Source: CAZOOK01 sp964581385 (GTDB taxonomy: Bacteria; Pseudomonadota; Gammaproteobacteria; Nevskiales; Nevskiaceae). From it: a DNA stretch of 64,000 nt. The notes under the pieces are model-generated. The model saw only the letters and a list, made by a program, of their open reading frames with translations, was not told the origin of the DNA and did not search any database. The translations under genes and the position numbers were made by a program. The stretch lies in the NCBI GenBank assembly GCA_964581385.1, contig CAZOOK010000024.1:1-64000 (forward strand), written 5' to 3'. This document shows, piece after piece, positions 51,711-60,947 of this stretch. Position 1 is the stretch's first letter. Each line of letters begins with the position of its first letter.

Positions 51711-53768
51711 ATGACAGCATGGTGGAACCGTTTTGCATGGGGAGGCTTGTCGGTATTCGGCGCTTTCTGCCTGGGCGCGATTGCTTTGCATCGCGGTGAG
51801 ACGATTAACGCGATGTGGCTGATTGCGGCTGCAGTCAGCGTATTTTTGATCGGCTACCGCTTCTACGCGCGCTTTATCGCCGAACGCGCACTGGGCGTCG
51901 ATCCGGCACGCGCGACGCCCGCGCACCTGCGCAATGACGGTCTCGACTACGTGCCGACGGATCGTACGGTGCTGTTCGGCCACCATTTCGCCGCGATTGC
52001 CGGCGCCGGACCGCTGGTCGGACCGGTGCTCGCGGCGCAGATGGGCTATCTGCCGGGAACGCTGTGGATTCTGTCTGGCGTGATCTTCGCCGGCGCGGTG
52101 CAGGATTTCGTGATCCTGTTCCTCAGTACGCGACGCGATGCGCGTTCGCTCGGCGATATGATCCGCACCGAACTCGGCGCCGTCGCCGGCTGGGTCGCGA
52201 TGATCGGAATCCTGTCGATCATGATCATCCTGCTCGCGGTGCTCGGGCTGGTCGTGGTCAAAGCGCTGACGATCAGTCCATGGGGCAGCTTTACCGTCGT
52301 CGCGACGGTACCCATTGCGCTGCTGATGGGCATCTGGCTGCGCTTCATCCGGCCGGGCCGCGTACTAGAAGTGTCAGCGATCGGCTTCGTGCTGCTGCTT
52401 GCCTCGATCTGGATCGGTGGCAAGGTCGCCGCCGATCCACAGTGGGCGGCGACGTTCACGCTGACCGGTCCGCAACTGGCGTGGACGCTGATCGGTTACG
52501 GTTTCGTCGCCTCCGTGTTGCCGGTGTGGCTGTTGCTGGCACCGCGCGACTATCTCTCGACCTTCCTGAAGATCGGCACCGTGATGCTGCTGGCGGTAGC
52601 GATCCTGTTCGCTGCGCCCGCGTTGAAGCTACCGGCGGTGACCCGCTTCATCGACGGCACCGGTCCGGTGTTCGCCGGCTCGCTGTTTCCGTTCCTGTTC
52701 ATCACCATTGCCTGCGGCGCGGTCAGCGGCTTTCACGCGCTGGTGTCCTCTGGCACCACGCCGAAAATGCTGGCCAGTGAAGGCGATGCACGCTTCATCG
52801 GCTACGGCGCCATGCTGATGGAAGCGATGGTGGCGATCATGGCATTGACGGCAGCGGGTGTGCTCGAACCCGGCGTCTATTTCGCGATGAACGCGCCGGC
52901 CGGCGTGATCGGCACCACTGCCGAATCCGCTGCGCAGACGATCTCGAACTGGGGCTTCGCGGTCACGCCGGAACTGTTGACGCAGACCGCGAAGGACATC
53001 GGCGAAAGCACGCTGCTGTCGCGTGCCGGCGGCGCACCGACATTAGCAGTCGGGATGGCGCGGATTCTCCACGGCCTGGTGCCGGGCGAAGGCATGATGG
53101 CGTTCTGGTATCACTACGCGATTCTGTTCGAGGCACTGTTCATCCTCACCACGATTGACGCCGGCACGCGCATCGGCCGCTTCATGATCCAGGATCTCGG
53201 CGGCGCGCTGTGGGCACCGTTCCGCAGCACCGAGTCATGGGGCGCAAACGTGCTCGCGACCGCGCTGTGCGTATCAGGCTGGGGTTACTTTCTGTATCAG
53301 GGCGTGATCGATCCGCTCGGCGGCATCAACACCTTGTGGCCGCTATTTGGTATTGCCAACCAGATGCTCGCTGGCATGGCGCTGATCTTCGCCAGCGTCG
53401 CGCTGATCAAAATGAAGCGCGAGCGTTATGTGTGGATCACGCTGCTGCCGATGACCTGGGTGCTGGTATGTACGCTGACCGCCGGTTGGCAGAAAGTGTT
53501 CTCGCCCGATCCAAAGATTGGCTTCCTTGCGCATGCACGCAAATTCGCCGATGCCTCTGCGCAGGGACAGGTGCTGGCGCCGGCAAAGTCGCTGGAGCAG
53601 ATGGCGCGCGTCGTCACCAATGACTACGTCGATATGACGCTGGCACTGCTGTTTATGAGTGTGGTCGCGACCATCATGCTGCTCGGCCTGCGCGCCGGTC
53701 TGCGCGCGTGGCGCGCGCTGGAGCCGAGCGCGATGGAATCGCCGCGCGTGGCACTGGTGGCGAAATGA
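51711..53768 (+). CDS. cstA: Carbon starvation protein A (peptide/pyruvate transporter)
   Basis: A 685-residue inner-membrane protein with ~16 hydrophobic helices. The family core is clear: GHHFAAIAGAGPLVGPVLAAQMGYLPGTLWIL-type sequence and the SRDA(R)SLGDM-like loop, with FLIT... and FEALFILTTIDAGTRIGRFM near the C-terminus. CstA takes up peptides or pyruvate in carbon starvation. The YbdD gene follows with ATGA overlap, as in E. coli. ATG 51711 was chosen over the in-frame GTG just before it. Confidence 0.96.
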   Translation: MTAWWNRFAWGGLSVFGAFCLGAIALHRGETINAMWLIAAAVSVFLIGYRFYARFIAERALGVDPARATPAHLRNDGLDYVPTDRTVLFGHHFAAIAGAGPLVGPVLAAQMGYLPGTLWILSGVIFAGAVQDFVILFLSTRRDARSLGDMIRTELGAVAGWVAMIGILSIMIILLAVLGLVVVKALTISPWGSFTVVATVPIALLMGIWLRFIRPGRVLEVSAIGFVLLLASIWIGGKVAADPQWAATFTLTGPQLAWTLIGYGFVASVLPVWLLLAPRDYLSTFLKIGTVMLLAVAILFAAPALKLPAVTRFIDGTGPVFAGSLFPFLFITIACGAVSGFHALVSSGTTPKMLASEGDARFIGYGAMLMEAMVAIMALTAAGVLEPGVYFAMNAPAGVIGTTAESAAQTISNWGFAVTPELLTQTAKDIGESTLLSRAGGAPTLAVGMARILHGLVPGEGMMAFWYHYAILFEALFILTTIDAGTRIGRFMIQDLGGALWAPFRSTESWGANVLATALCVSGWGYFLYQGVIDPLGGINTLWPLFGIANQMLAGMALIFASVALIKMKRERYVWITLLPMTWVLVCTLTAGWQKVFSPDPKIGFLAHARKFADASAQGQVLAPAKSLEQMARVVTNDYVDMTLALLFMSVVATIMLLGLRAGLRAWRALEPSAMESPRVALVAK

Positions 53769-53968
53769 GGGCGCTCATGGTCCGGTTACAGGGGCTGCTG
53801 CGCAAGTTCGCGCAGAGTGCACGGCTCGCGGTCGGCGTGCCCGACTACGCCGGTTATGTCGAACACCGGCACGCCCGTCATCCCGGCGAGCCGGTAATGA
53901 GTTACGAAGAATTCTTCAGGGAACGCACCGCGGCTCGGTATCGGCGGGGTGCTTCACGTTGCTGCTAG
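53765..53968 (+). CDS. YbdD/YjiX family protein
   Basis: A 67-residue DUF466 protein with the family core VGVPDYAGYVEHRHARHPGEPVMSYEEFFRER. E. coli members (YbdD, YjiX) always follow a CstA-type transporter, as here; they share the start with its stop (ATGA) and are thought to assist it. It ends with a small Cys pair (RCC). Confidence 0.95.
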   Translation: MRALMVRLQGLLRKFAQSARLAVGVPDYAGYVEHRHARHPGEPVMSYEEFFRERTAARYRRGASRCC

Positions 53969-53977
53969 AGCCTGTCG

Positions 53978-55135
53978 TCAACGACCCAACCAATCGTGCG
54001 GGTTGACAGGGTCGGTGCCCTTGCGGATTTCGAAGTACAGACCGGGCTGTTCGTAGCCGCCGGTGCTGCCGGCCGTGGCGAGCACTTCTCCAGCAGCGAC
54101 CGCATCGCCAGCTGCAACCTGCACAGTGCCGGTGTGGCCGTAGAGGGAAAAGTAACCGTCCTCGTGCTCGACGACGACGATCAATCCATAGCGCGACATC
54201 CAGCCGACATAAGCGACACGGCCACGCGCGCAAGCGCGCACGATGGCGCCATCGTCCGCCGCGATCCACAGGCCTTTCCACTGCAAGCGTCCGCCGGCTT
54301 TCGGATCACCATAGTCGGCGAGAATTTTGCCGCGCAACGGCCACGGCAGCCTGCCGCGCATTTTCGGGAATGGCAGGGCCGCACCCGCAGCCACCGGCGG
54401 CGCCCCGGTCATCGCTTTCTTCAGCGAATCCAGCAGGTTTTCGATCTGCCGCTCGTTGGCCTGCAGCTGCCGTAATTCCTCGTTTTCGTTGGCGAGATGG
54501 CGCTGCAGCGCAACCAGCGCCTGCGCCCGTTCACCACGGCGCTGCTGCAAGCCGTTATATGCGTCGCGGCGCTGGTCCTGAAGCTGTTGCAAGGATTTCT
54601 GCTCATCGATGAGCTGCTGCTGAAACTGCGCGACGCGCTGAAGTTCCATATCGATAACATGAATGCGCTGCGCGCGCGCGCGATCGAGGTAGTCGTAGTA
54701 ACCGACCATCCGCGCAATACGTCCCGGATCGGACTGCCCGAGCGCCAGTTCGGCGGTACCTCCGCTGCCAACGACGTAGGCGGCGCGCAACTGCGCGGCA
54801 AGCGCGGCTTTTTCTGTGTCCAACCGACGCTGCGCGGCATCGCGCTGCGCCTGCACATCATGGACTTTCGCCGCCTGGCGCCCGGCTTTGGCGGTGGCTT
54901 CCTGCAACTCGACCCGTGCCTGCGCCACTGCGCGTTCGGCCGCTTCGACCTGTGTCTGCAGGTCATCACGGAGATTGCGATCCTCGTCGATGGCACGGCT
55001 CAGCTCGGCCATACGCGCGCGCACTCGCGCCAACTGTTCGCCGCTTTGCTGGAGACGCATCTCCGTCGGCGCGGCCGTCGACATCGCAACCGCGCACAAG
55101 AGCACGACGAGTCCACCAGAGGTGATTTTTTTCAC
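53978..55135 (-). CDS. envC: Murein hydrolase activator EnvC-like
   Basis: A 385-residue periplasmic protein. The GTG start at 55135 gives a signal peptide (KKITSGGLVVLLCAVAMSTA) and leaves room for divergent promoters; an ATG 42 bases upstream is the alternative. Two coiled coils (~25-120 and ~155-225) precede a C-terminal LytM domain (~265-385). The LytM metal site is degenerate: KGLWIAADDGA lacks the usual HxGxD, as in E. coli EnvC, so it should activate amidases at the septum rather than cut peptidoglycan itself. The SLYGHTG segment is retained. It is divergent from the rhodanese gene, as in E. coli. Confidence 0.93.
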   Translation of the reverse strand: MKKITSGGLVVLLCAVAMSTAAPTEMRLQQSGEQLARVRARMAELSRAIDEDRNLRDDLQTQVEAAERAVAQARVELQEATAKAGRQAAKVHDVQAQRDAAQRRLDTEKAALAAQLRAAYVVGSGGTAELALGQSDPGRIARMVGYYDYLDRARAQRIHVIDMELQRVAQFQQQLIDEQKSLQQLQDQRRDAYNGLQQRRGERAQALVALQRHLANENEELRQLQANERQIENLLDSLKKAMTGAPPVAAGAALPFPKMRGRLPWPLRGKILADYGDPKAGGRLQWKGLWIAADDGAIVRACARGRVAYVGWMSRYGLIVVVEHEDGYFSLYGHTGTVQVAAGDAVAAGEVLATAGSTGGYEQPGLYFEIRKGTDPVNPHDWLGR

Positions 55136-55193
55136 GGGTCTTTCAGCAACCGTCCTCCAGTGAGATAAACTAGGCATCGACACAGGTTTCGTT

Positions 55194-55634
55194 ATGACGG
55201 CCCTCGACATGGCTCAGGCCCTCGAATTCTTTCATCACCACGTTGGATTTTTCGGTGCCTTCGGCATCGTCTTCCTGCTGTTCATCGCCAACGAAATTCA
55301 CGGCCAGATCAGTGGTGCCAGCCGTATCGCGCCGCTGGACGCGGTACGGCTCATCAACGATCGTAACGCACTGATCGTCGATGTGCGCGTGCATGCGGAC
55401 TTCAAGAAAAGCCACCTGATGGGTGCGGTGAACCTGCCGCTGGCGAAGCTCGAAGAGCATGTCAGCGAACTGGGCAAGGATAAGGCGCGGCCGATTATCG
55501 TGTATTGCGCGCTCGGCGGTCCCAGCGCGGAAGCGGCGCGCAAAATCGGCAAGCACGGCTATGCCGAGGTGTATCCGATCCGCGGCGGCCTCGACAACTG
55601 GATGGCCGCCAATCTGCCAGTGACCGCCAAGTGA
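55194..55634 (+). CDS. Membrane-anchored rhodanese-like protein (YibN)
   Basis: A 146-residue protein. An N-terminal helix (FFGAFGIVFLLFIANEI, residues ~19-36) anchors it in the inner membrane; the rhodanese domain follows, with catalytic Cys105 in VYCALGGPS. It matches YibN, which is encoded before grxC-secB-gpsA in gammaproteobacteria, exactly as here. A sulfur-relay or secretion-linked role is inferred from context. Confidence 0.94.
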   Translation: MTALDMAQALEFFHHHVGFFGAFGIVFLLFIANEIHGQISGASRIAPLDAVRLINDRNALIVDVRVHADFKKSHLMGAVNLPLAKLEEHVSELGKDKARPIIVYCALGGPSAEAARKIGKHGYAEVYPIRGGLDNWMAANLPVTAK

Positions 55635-55662
55635 TCGCCTCGTGGAAGGCGATTGCCGTGCC

Positions 55663-55920
55663 ATGAAGCCGGTCGTCGTTTATTCCACACGCTTCTGTGC
55701 GTTCTGCACCATGGCCAAGCGCCTGCTGAGCCAGAAAGGTGCGGCATTCGAGGAAATCATGGTGGACGGCGATGACAGGCGCCGCGAAGAAATGATTCGC
55801 CGTTCCGGCCGGCGCACGGTGCCGCAGGTTTTCATCGGCGAGAAACATGTCGGTGGCTATGATGATCTGGTCGCGCTCGAACGCAACGGCCAGCTCGGCC
55901 CTTTGCTGAAAGACGAATGA
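55663..55920 (+). CDS. grxC: Glutaredoxin 3
   Basis: An 85-residue monothiol-capable glutaredoxin with dithiol active site CAFC (residues 12-15), TVPQVFIGEKHVGGYDDL cis-Pro loop and the GG-D motif for glutathione binding. The usual active site is CPYC, so Ala and Phe here are unusual but tolerated. The ATG at 55663 was preferred over an upstream one that adds seven residues. Part of the yibN-grxC-secB-gpsA block. Confidence 0.96.
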   Translation: MKPVVVYSTRFCAFCTMAKRLLSQKGAAFEEIMVDGDDRRREEMIRRSGRRTVPQVFIGEKHVGGYDDLVALERNGQLGPLLKDE

Positions 55921-55984
55921 AGCTTGTCGCGATCTCCGCCTATTCAAACCTTAGCTCTCTCACTTAATTTCCGGACCTTCCGTC

Positions 55985-56467
55985 ATGACCACCACGCCCG
56001 CCGCCGATACGGCACGCCAAGTTCTCGTCCAGCGCATTTACCTCAAGGACACTTCGCTCGAGGTACCGAAGGCGCCGCAGATTTTCGTGCGTCCTTGGAC
56101 GCCGCAACTCGACGTGCAGCTCAATACGGCCATCAACGCGGTCGAACCGGATATCTACGAAGTCGTGCTGGTGGTGACTGTGACCGCGAAGCTCGGCGAC
56201 GACATCGCGTTCCTTGTCGAAGTGAAACAGGCCGGCGTGTTCGCGCTGCGCGGTTTCTCGCCGGGTGAAGTGCAGGCCGTGCTCGCCACTTTCGGTCCTA
56301 CCTCGCTGTTCCCTTACGCGCGCGAAGCGGTTTCGAGCATGGTCATGCGCGCCGGCTTCCCGCCGCTGGTCCTGCAACCGGTGAATTTCGAAGCGCTGTA
56401 CGCCGAACATTTGATGCGCGCGCGCACCGAAAGCAGCGGCAACGGTGCGGGAATCGTTGTCCAGTAA
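55985..56467 (+). CDS. secB: Protein-export chaperone SecB
   Basis: A 160-residue tetrameric chaperone that delivers unfolded preproteins to SecA. It has the N-terminal VQRIYLKDTSLEVPKAPQIF strand, the core VVLVVTVTAKLGDDIAFLVEVKQAGVF-type sheet and the C-terminal LFPYAREAVSSMVMRAGFPPLVLQPVNFEALY. Normal length. The nearby EnvC, GT9 and MprF genes are envelope-related, but the context is the conserved block. Confidence 0.98.
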   Translation: MTTTPAADTARQVLVQRIYLKDTSLEVPKAPQIFVRPWTPQLDVQLNTAINAVEPDIYEVVLVVTVTAKLGDDIAFLVEVKQAGVFALRGFSPGEVQAVLATFGPTSLFPYAREAVSSMVMRAGFPPLVLQPVNFEALYAEHLMRARTESSGNGAGIVVQ

Positions 56468-56570
56468 TTCTCCCGATACGCGGCGGTTTGACGCTGAAGC
56501 GACAGGCGCAAATGCGGCTTCCAGTGTGGCCGGGCGCGGTCCAATGCCTGCCACTGCGCAATAACACGGA

Positions 56571-57584
56571 ATGACGGCAACTCTCACTCGCCCCATCGCA
56601 GTGCTCGGCGCGGGCGCATTCGGCACCGCACTGGCGATCCAACTCGCACGTCGCGGAGCGCGCACGCTGCTGTGGGGTCGTGACACCGAGGCAATGGCGC
56701 AGGCGCAGGCTTTGCGCGAAAACCGCCGTTACCTTCCGCGCTGCCCGCTGCCGGCGCCGCTGGAGGTGCGTGGGGATTTTGATGTTACGGTCACCGCGGC
56801 CGGGGACTTGCTGATCGCCACGCCGATGTCCGCCTTGCGCGAAACCTGCGACCGGCTGGCGCCGATCGTGCGGCCTGAGCAAGGTGTCGCCTGCGCGTGC
56901 AAGGGCTTGGAACCGGGCACCGGCCGGTTCGTTCACGAAATCATTGCCGAAGTGCTCGGTGCCGAACGTGCGCTGGCGGTCGTATCCGGCCCTACGTTCG
57001 CACGCGAACTGGCGATGGGCCTGCCGACGGCGGTTACCGTCGCCGCCAACCAGCCTGCCTTTGCCGAACGCATCGCGGCCGCGCTGCACGGCGACGGTTT
57101 CCGCGCGTACACCTCGGACGACGTGATCGGCGTGGAGATCGGCGGCGCCACCAAGAATGTGCTGGCGATCGCGGTCGGCATCGCGGACGGGTTGGGGCTC
57201 GGCGCCAACACCCGTTCGGCCATGATCACGCGCGGCCTCAACGAAATCGCGCGCCTCGGCACGGCGCTCGGCGCACAGCCGGAAACGGTGATGGGCATGT
57301 CCGGACTCGGCGATCTGGTGCTCACCTGCACCGACAACCAGTCCCGTAATCGTCGTTTCGGTCTGCTGCTCGGCCAGGGGCGCACACCGGCGCAGGCAAT
57401 CGAGGAGATCGCGAGTGTCGTCGAAGGTGCGCGCGCGGCGGCCGAAGTGCGCAAACTTGCCCGTCAGCACGGCATTGAAATGCCGCTATGCGAGCACATC
57501 GCAGCGGTGATTGCCGGCGAGATGACGACGATGGAAGCCGTCGGCAGGCTGGCGGCGCGCCCGCCACGCTCGGAAGCGATCTAG
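56571..57584 (+). CDS. gpsA: Glycerol-3-phosphate dehydrogenase [NAD(P)+]
   Basis: A 337-residue enzyme reducing dihydroxyacetone phosphate to glycerol-3-phosphate for phospholipids. The Rossmann motif VLGAGAFGTALAIQLAR is at residue ~9, with KGLEPGTGRFVHEI, SGPTFARELAMGLPTAVTVA, GGATKNVLAIAVGIADGLGLGANTRSA-type sequence and GLGDLVLTCTDNQSRNRRFG. Full length. It is the last gene of the yibN block. Confidence 0.98.
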   Translation: MTATLTRPIAVLGAGAFGTALAIQLARRGARTLLWGRDTEAMAQAQALRENRRYLPRCPLPAPLEVRGDFDVTVTAAGDLLIATPMSALRETCDRLAPIVRPEQGVACACKGLEPGTGRFVHEIIAEVLGAERALAVVSGPTFARELAMGLPTAVTVAANQPAFAERIAAALHGDGFRAYTSDDVIGVEIGGATKNVLAIAVGIADGLGLGANTRSAMITRGLNEIARLGTALGAQPETVMGMSGLGDLVLTCTDNQSRNRRFGLLLGQGRTPAQAIEEIASVVEGARAAAEVRKLARQHGIEMPLCEHIAAVIAGEMTTMEAVGRLAARPPRSEAI

Positions 57585-57595
57585 GGTCTGTTAGC

Positions 57596-58666
57596 TCAGG
57601 CGATCGCTTCTACCGCCACGTTGGTACGAACGGTACGCTCGCGTTCCCAGGGATAGAGGCGCTCGGCGACGGCATGCGGTTCGATCCCGGTCATGCATGA
57701 ACATTCTTCGCCGGCGTACCTGTAGGGGCAGCGTCCGGGGCCGGGTTCGCAGACTTCCCTGAAGGAGAAGGTTTCCGCGCGGACGCCGATTGGCCCCCAT
57801 TTGCGCGCGTTCGCCAAATGCCGGCCGGGAAAAACACCAAGCGTCGGTATGCCGACTGCCGCTGCGATATGCAACGGTCCTGTCGAATTGCCGACCAGGC
57901 CGTCCGCCGCTCGCGTGAAAGCAATGAACTGCTCCAGATCCAGCTGCCCCATCAGATCAATGACCCGCGGTCGCTCGATCAGGGCGGGACACTCACGCAG
58001 TAATTCCTCCCGCTCGGACGTGACACCGGTGACGAAAATGCGAAAACGATCGACTGGCAGCAAATCGACAAGGCGGTTGAAATACGCGGCAGGCCACTCG
58101 CGGCCATTCTTGTTCGATTTTGGATGCAATATGAGGTTGAAGCGGTCGGGCCTTAAATGCACGGCGATATCGTCCCTGAGCGCCACCGTGCGATCGACAC
58201 CCAACCGCGCGGCGAGCTGTCCCTGCGTCAGCTCCGCATGAATCCCCAGTGGCCGCAGGTGGCGCAGATTCATGTTGGCGATATGCAGCGGATTCTTTTG
58301 CGAACCCATGTAGATGAACCGGTTCGCCCACTTCACCGTGCGTGGACGACGCAAGTTGCCGATGCGGATTGGCACATCAGCTGCCTGTGCGGCAAAGCCG
58401 ATATCGTCCTTCAGGAACGGGTTCACCAACACATCCACCGCCTGTTCTCGCAGCAAGCGGGGATTCGCAACTGCCTCGTGGTACTCGATGAAACCATCGA
58501 CATGCCGACACGCGTGGATCAGCGCGCACGCATAGTCACGCGCGATGAACAGCACTTTCGCATCTGGGATGTGCTCTTTCACCACGGCCGCCATCGGTAG
58601 GCAGGACACGACATCGCCGAGATTGGCGGGCTGGGCGATAGCAACGACTTTGATGGGTTTATTCAT
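57596..58666 (-). CDS. Glycosyltransferase family 9 (heptosyltransferase-like)
   Basis: A 356-residue enzyme of the LPS-core heptosyltransferase family: two Rossmann domains, the first with AIAQPANLGDVVSCLPMAAVV, the second with LILHPKSNKNGREWPAAYFNRL and the donor-binding GLVGNSTGPLHIAAAVGIPTLGVFPG. A C-terminal Cys-rich segment (CEPGPGRCPYRYAGEECSCMTG) is typical of GT9. The acceptor is unknown. It stands alone here, convergent to gpsA. Confidence 0.9.
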   Translation of the reverse strand: MNKPIKVVAIAQPANLGDVVSCLPMAAVVKEHIPDAKVLFIARDYACALIHACRHVDGFIEYHEAVANPRLLREQAVDVLVNPFLKDDIGFAAQAADVPIRIGNLRRPRTVKWANRFIYMGSQKNPLHIANMNLRHLRPLGIHAELTQGQLAARLGVDRTVALRDDIAVHLRPDRFNLILHPKSNKNGREWPAAYFNRLVDLLPVDRFRIFVTGVTSEREELLRECPALIERPRVIDLMGQLDLEQFIAFTRAADGLVGNSTGPLHIAAAVGIPTLGVFPGRHLANARKWGPIGVRAETFSFREVCEPGPGRCPYRYAGEECSCMTGIEPHAVAERLYPWERERTVRTNVAVEAIA

Positions 58667-58978
58667 GCACGAAAGCAGTCAGTTCGGGCGAGCGCCGACG
58701 CAGCTCCGAGGCGCCGGTGAAAACGGGCCGACATCATCTGGAGCTCTTAAAAAGCACGGCGCAGGGTAGCGGGAATGCGTTCCGACGTCATCCGTCGCGG
58801 AGGTCACCGCCAGCGATGATCCGTGGTCATGCATGGCAGAATGATCGCCAAGGCATGAGACCGTGCCGATGAACCAAATGTAGTGCAGCGGAGTCTAGGT
58901 TATCGGGGCTATCCGACGACAATGCGGTATGCGGTTCCTGCGTTTCCGGAAGTTTCTTAAATGTATTGCTGTCGATTC
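58667..58978. other. Intergenic region upstream of the GT9 and lipoprotein genes
   Basis: These 312 bases carry the divergent upstream regions of two genes. No reading frame is convincing. TGTAGTGCAGCGGAGTCTAGG near 58879 looks like a worn copy of the repeat core seen at 29393-29412. Confidence 0.35.
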
Positions 58979-59773
58979 ATGCGCCTGCAAATGCCGATCC
59001 TCCGACCTTTCCCCGCTGTTGTCGTCGCCTGTGCTGTGCTCGGCCTGCATGGCTGCGTCACCTACCTGACGCCCGGCGAAGGTGCGCCGATGCGGACGAT
59101 CGCGGATGCCGCGAGCGATGACGCCGAACGTCTGCCGGAAGCCCCGTTCCCGGCCAGTGTCGCTGTCGTCCGCGTGCAGGCCGCGGACTATCGTTCGTTT
59201 GGCGCGGAAGGCATCGGTGACGGTAACTATTCCGTGGTTTATCTGCATGAGGTCGAGACGCCGGGGGATTTCGACGCGATCGACGATTGGCCACAGGTGC
59301 TGGGCATCGTGCCGCTGAGCCGACTGACGCTGCCAGCGACGCTGAAAACCTTTCACGATCTGCTGGTGGCCGCCAGCGGCGTGCAGGCCGATATCCTGTT
59401 TGCGTATACCTTTGATACGCGTTTCCACATCGAGAACGATACATTCCCGCCGGAGAAGGAAATCACGCTCGGCGTGCTGCCCGGGCGCCAGGCGCACGTC
59501 ACCTCCACCGCGTCAGCTCTGTTCGCGGATGTGCGCACCGGTTATGTCTACGGACTGGCGGAGGGCAGCGCATCGGAATATTCATCGATGACGAAATGGA
59601 CCAAGCCTTCGGACGCCGATGCGACCCGGCTCAAAGCCGAGCGCGGAGCTTTCGTGGCGATGATGGGTGACGCCAAGCGCACGTGGGCAAGAATCGCGGC
59701 CCAGTACGGCCTCTCCTTGCTCGAAGAAACTCACGAATCGCGGCCAGCGCCGCTGGCCGCAAACCAGCGGTAG
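58979..59773 (+). CDS. Lipoprotein of unknown function
   Basis: A 264-residue exported lipoprotein; the lipobox VLGLHGC lies at residues ~20-26 after a basic start and hydrophobic stretch. Alternative starts 18 bases earlier or 12 later barely change this. The mature part (SVAVVRVQAADYRSFGAEG, LAASGVQADILFAYTFDTRFHI and ALFADVRTGYVYGLAEG) looks like a single alpha/beta domain that I know only as hypothetical lipoproteins. It is followed 81 bases later by an actin-like gene. Confidence 0.7.
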   Translation: MRLQMPILRPFPAVVVACAVLGLHGCVTYLTPGEGAPMRTIADAASDDAERLPEAPFPASVAVVRVQAADYRSFGAEGIGDGNYSVVYLHEVETPGDFDAIDDWPQVLGIVPLSRLTLPATLKTFHDLLVAASGVQADILFAYTFDTRFHIENDTFPPEKEITLGVLPGRQAHVTSTASALFADVRTGYVYGLAEGSASEYSSMTKWTKPSDADATRLKAERGAFVAMMGDAKRTWARIAAQYGLSLLEETHESRPAPLAANQR

Positions 59774-59854
59774 GGTCTCCCGGTCCAGCGCCGGACTTTA
59801 CCCGCTGCCGGGTGCGTGCTACAAGGCAGCGAATCCAGCTAGGGGCACGGACAC

Positions 59855-60913
59855 ATGCGCATTCTCGGCGTCGATACCGGGTTTGGTTACACCAAGGCGA
59901 CCGATGGCCGCCAGTTCCAGATTTTCAAGTCGATCATAGGCGACGCGACGCCGTTGCAGTATTCCGAACCGCTGCTGCCGTCGCAGACGCTGACGCCGCG
60001 GCATCTGGAAATCGGCGATGAAGCGGTGTTCGTCGGTGAATACGCCGAGGCACAGTCACGCGGCCGCCAATTCACGCTCGATCCGGCACAGTTCATAGGC
60101 AAGTACGCAAAGACGCTGGCGCTAGCCGCGCTGGCGCCGTATGCGCCGCATGGCGAGCCGGTGCGACTGGTCACCGGACTGCCGATCAGCTTCTTCCGCA
60201 AGTTCAAAGATCAGCTGACCACGCTGTTGCAGCAGCGCCATTCGATCAAGATCGTACAGGCGAACGGCGAGCGCGAGGAGAAGAGTATCTATATCGAAAG
60301 GGTGCGGGTGATTCCGCAGCCGTTCGGTTCGCTGTTCAATCTCATGCTCAACGACGCCGGCAAGCCGGGGAATCCGCGTTTCATCTCGGAGAAGATCGGG
60401 GTCATCGACATTGGCTTCCGCACCGCCGATTTCACGATCAGCGATAAGACGCGCTATTCGGAGCGTGGCAGTCTTTCGACCGATTCCGGCATTTCCACCG
60501 CCTATTCGGTGCTGGCAGCGATGTTGCATGAAAAAAGCGGTGTGCAGGTCGAACTGTTCCGTCTTTACGACGCGGTGGCGCGCGGCACCATCAAGATCCG
60601 CGGTCAGCGCTACGACATCAATCCGCTGGTCAAGCATGCGTTCACGCAGCTTGCGCAGCGCGTTGCTGCCGACGTCAACCGTCTGTGGGCAGACGAGTGG
60701 GATGTTGACGCCATCGTGTTGACCGGCGGCGGTGGCGCGGCGCTCGCGCCGTATCTGACGCCGTTGCTGCAAGGCGAAGTGCTCGCGATTCCGGCCGACG
60801 AAGATTCCCGTCTCAACAATGTGCGCGGCTACTGGAAGTACGGTATGCACATCTGGGGCGGTGCGCCGAACATGGCGGCGACGGCGACTCCGCCGGCAGC
60901 GGCCGCCGTCTGA
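59855..60913 (+). CDS. ParM/StbA-like actin-family ATPase
   Basis: A 352-residue actin-fold protein. The phosphate-1 loop is MRILGVDTGFGYTKATDG, the phosphate-2 loop VIDIGFRTADFTI, and the adenosine region VLTGGGGAALAPYL; RLVTGLPISFFRKFKDQL resembles the connect region of ParM/StbA and Alp proteins. Such proteins segregate plasmids by forming filaments, but this one is in a chromosomal housekeeping context with no partner ParR gene or parC-like repeats. It has a Pro/Ala tail (ATATPPAAAAV). Confidence 0.85.
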   Translation: MRILGVDTGFGYTKATDGRQFQIFKSIIGDATPLQYSEPLLPSQTLTPRHLEIGDEAVFVGEYAEAQSRGRQFTLDPAQFIGKYAKTLALAALAPYAPHGEPVRLVTGLPISFFRKFKDQLTTLLQQRHSIKIVQANGEREEKSIYIERVRVIPQPFGSLFNLMLNDAGKPGNPRFISEKIGVIDIGFRTADFTISDKTRYSERGSLSTDSGISTAYSVLAAMLHEKSGVQVELFRLYDAVARGTIKIRGQRYDINPLVKHAFTQLAQRVAADVNRLWADEWDVDAIVLTGGGGAALAPYLTPLLQGEVLAIPADEDSRLNNVRGYWKYGMHIWGGAPNMAATATPPAAAAV

Positions 60914-60947
60914 AGTATTTCCCGCAGCGGCGGGGCAGGAGCTTGTA

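Noticed and set aside
57677..57690. GGTTCGATCCC sequence resembling a tRNA T-arm
   Set aside because: It lies within the GT9 gene and no cloverleaf can be formed around it.
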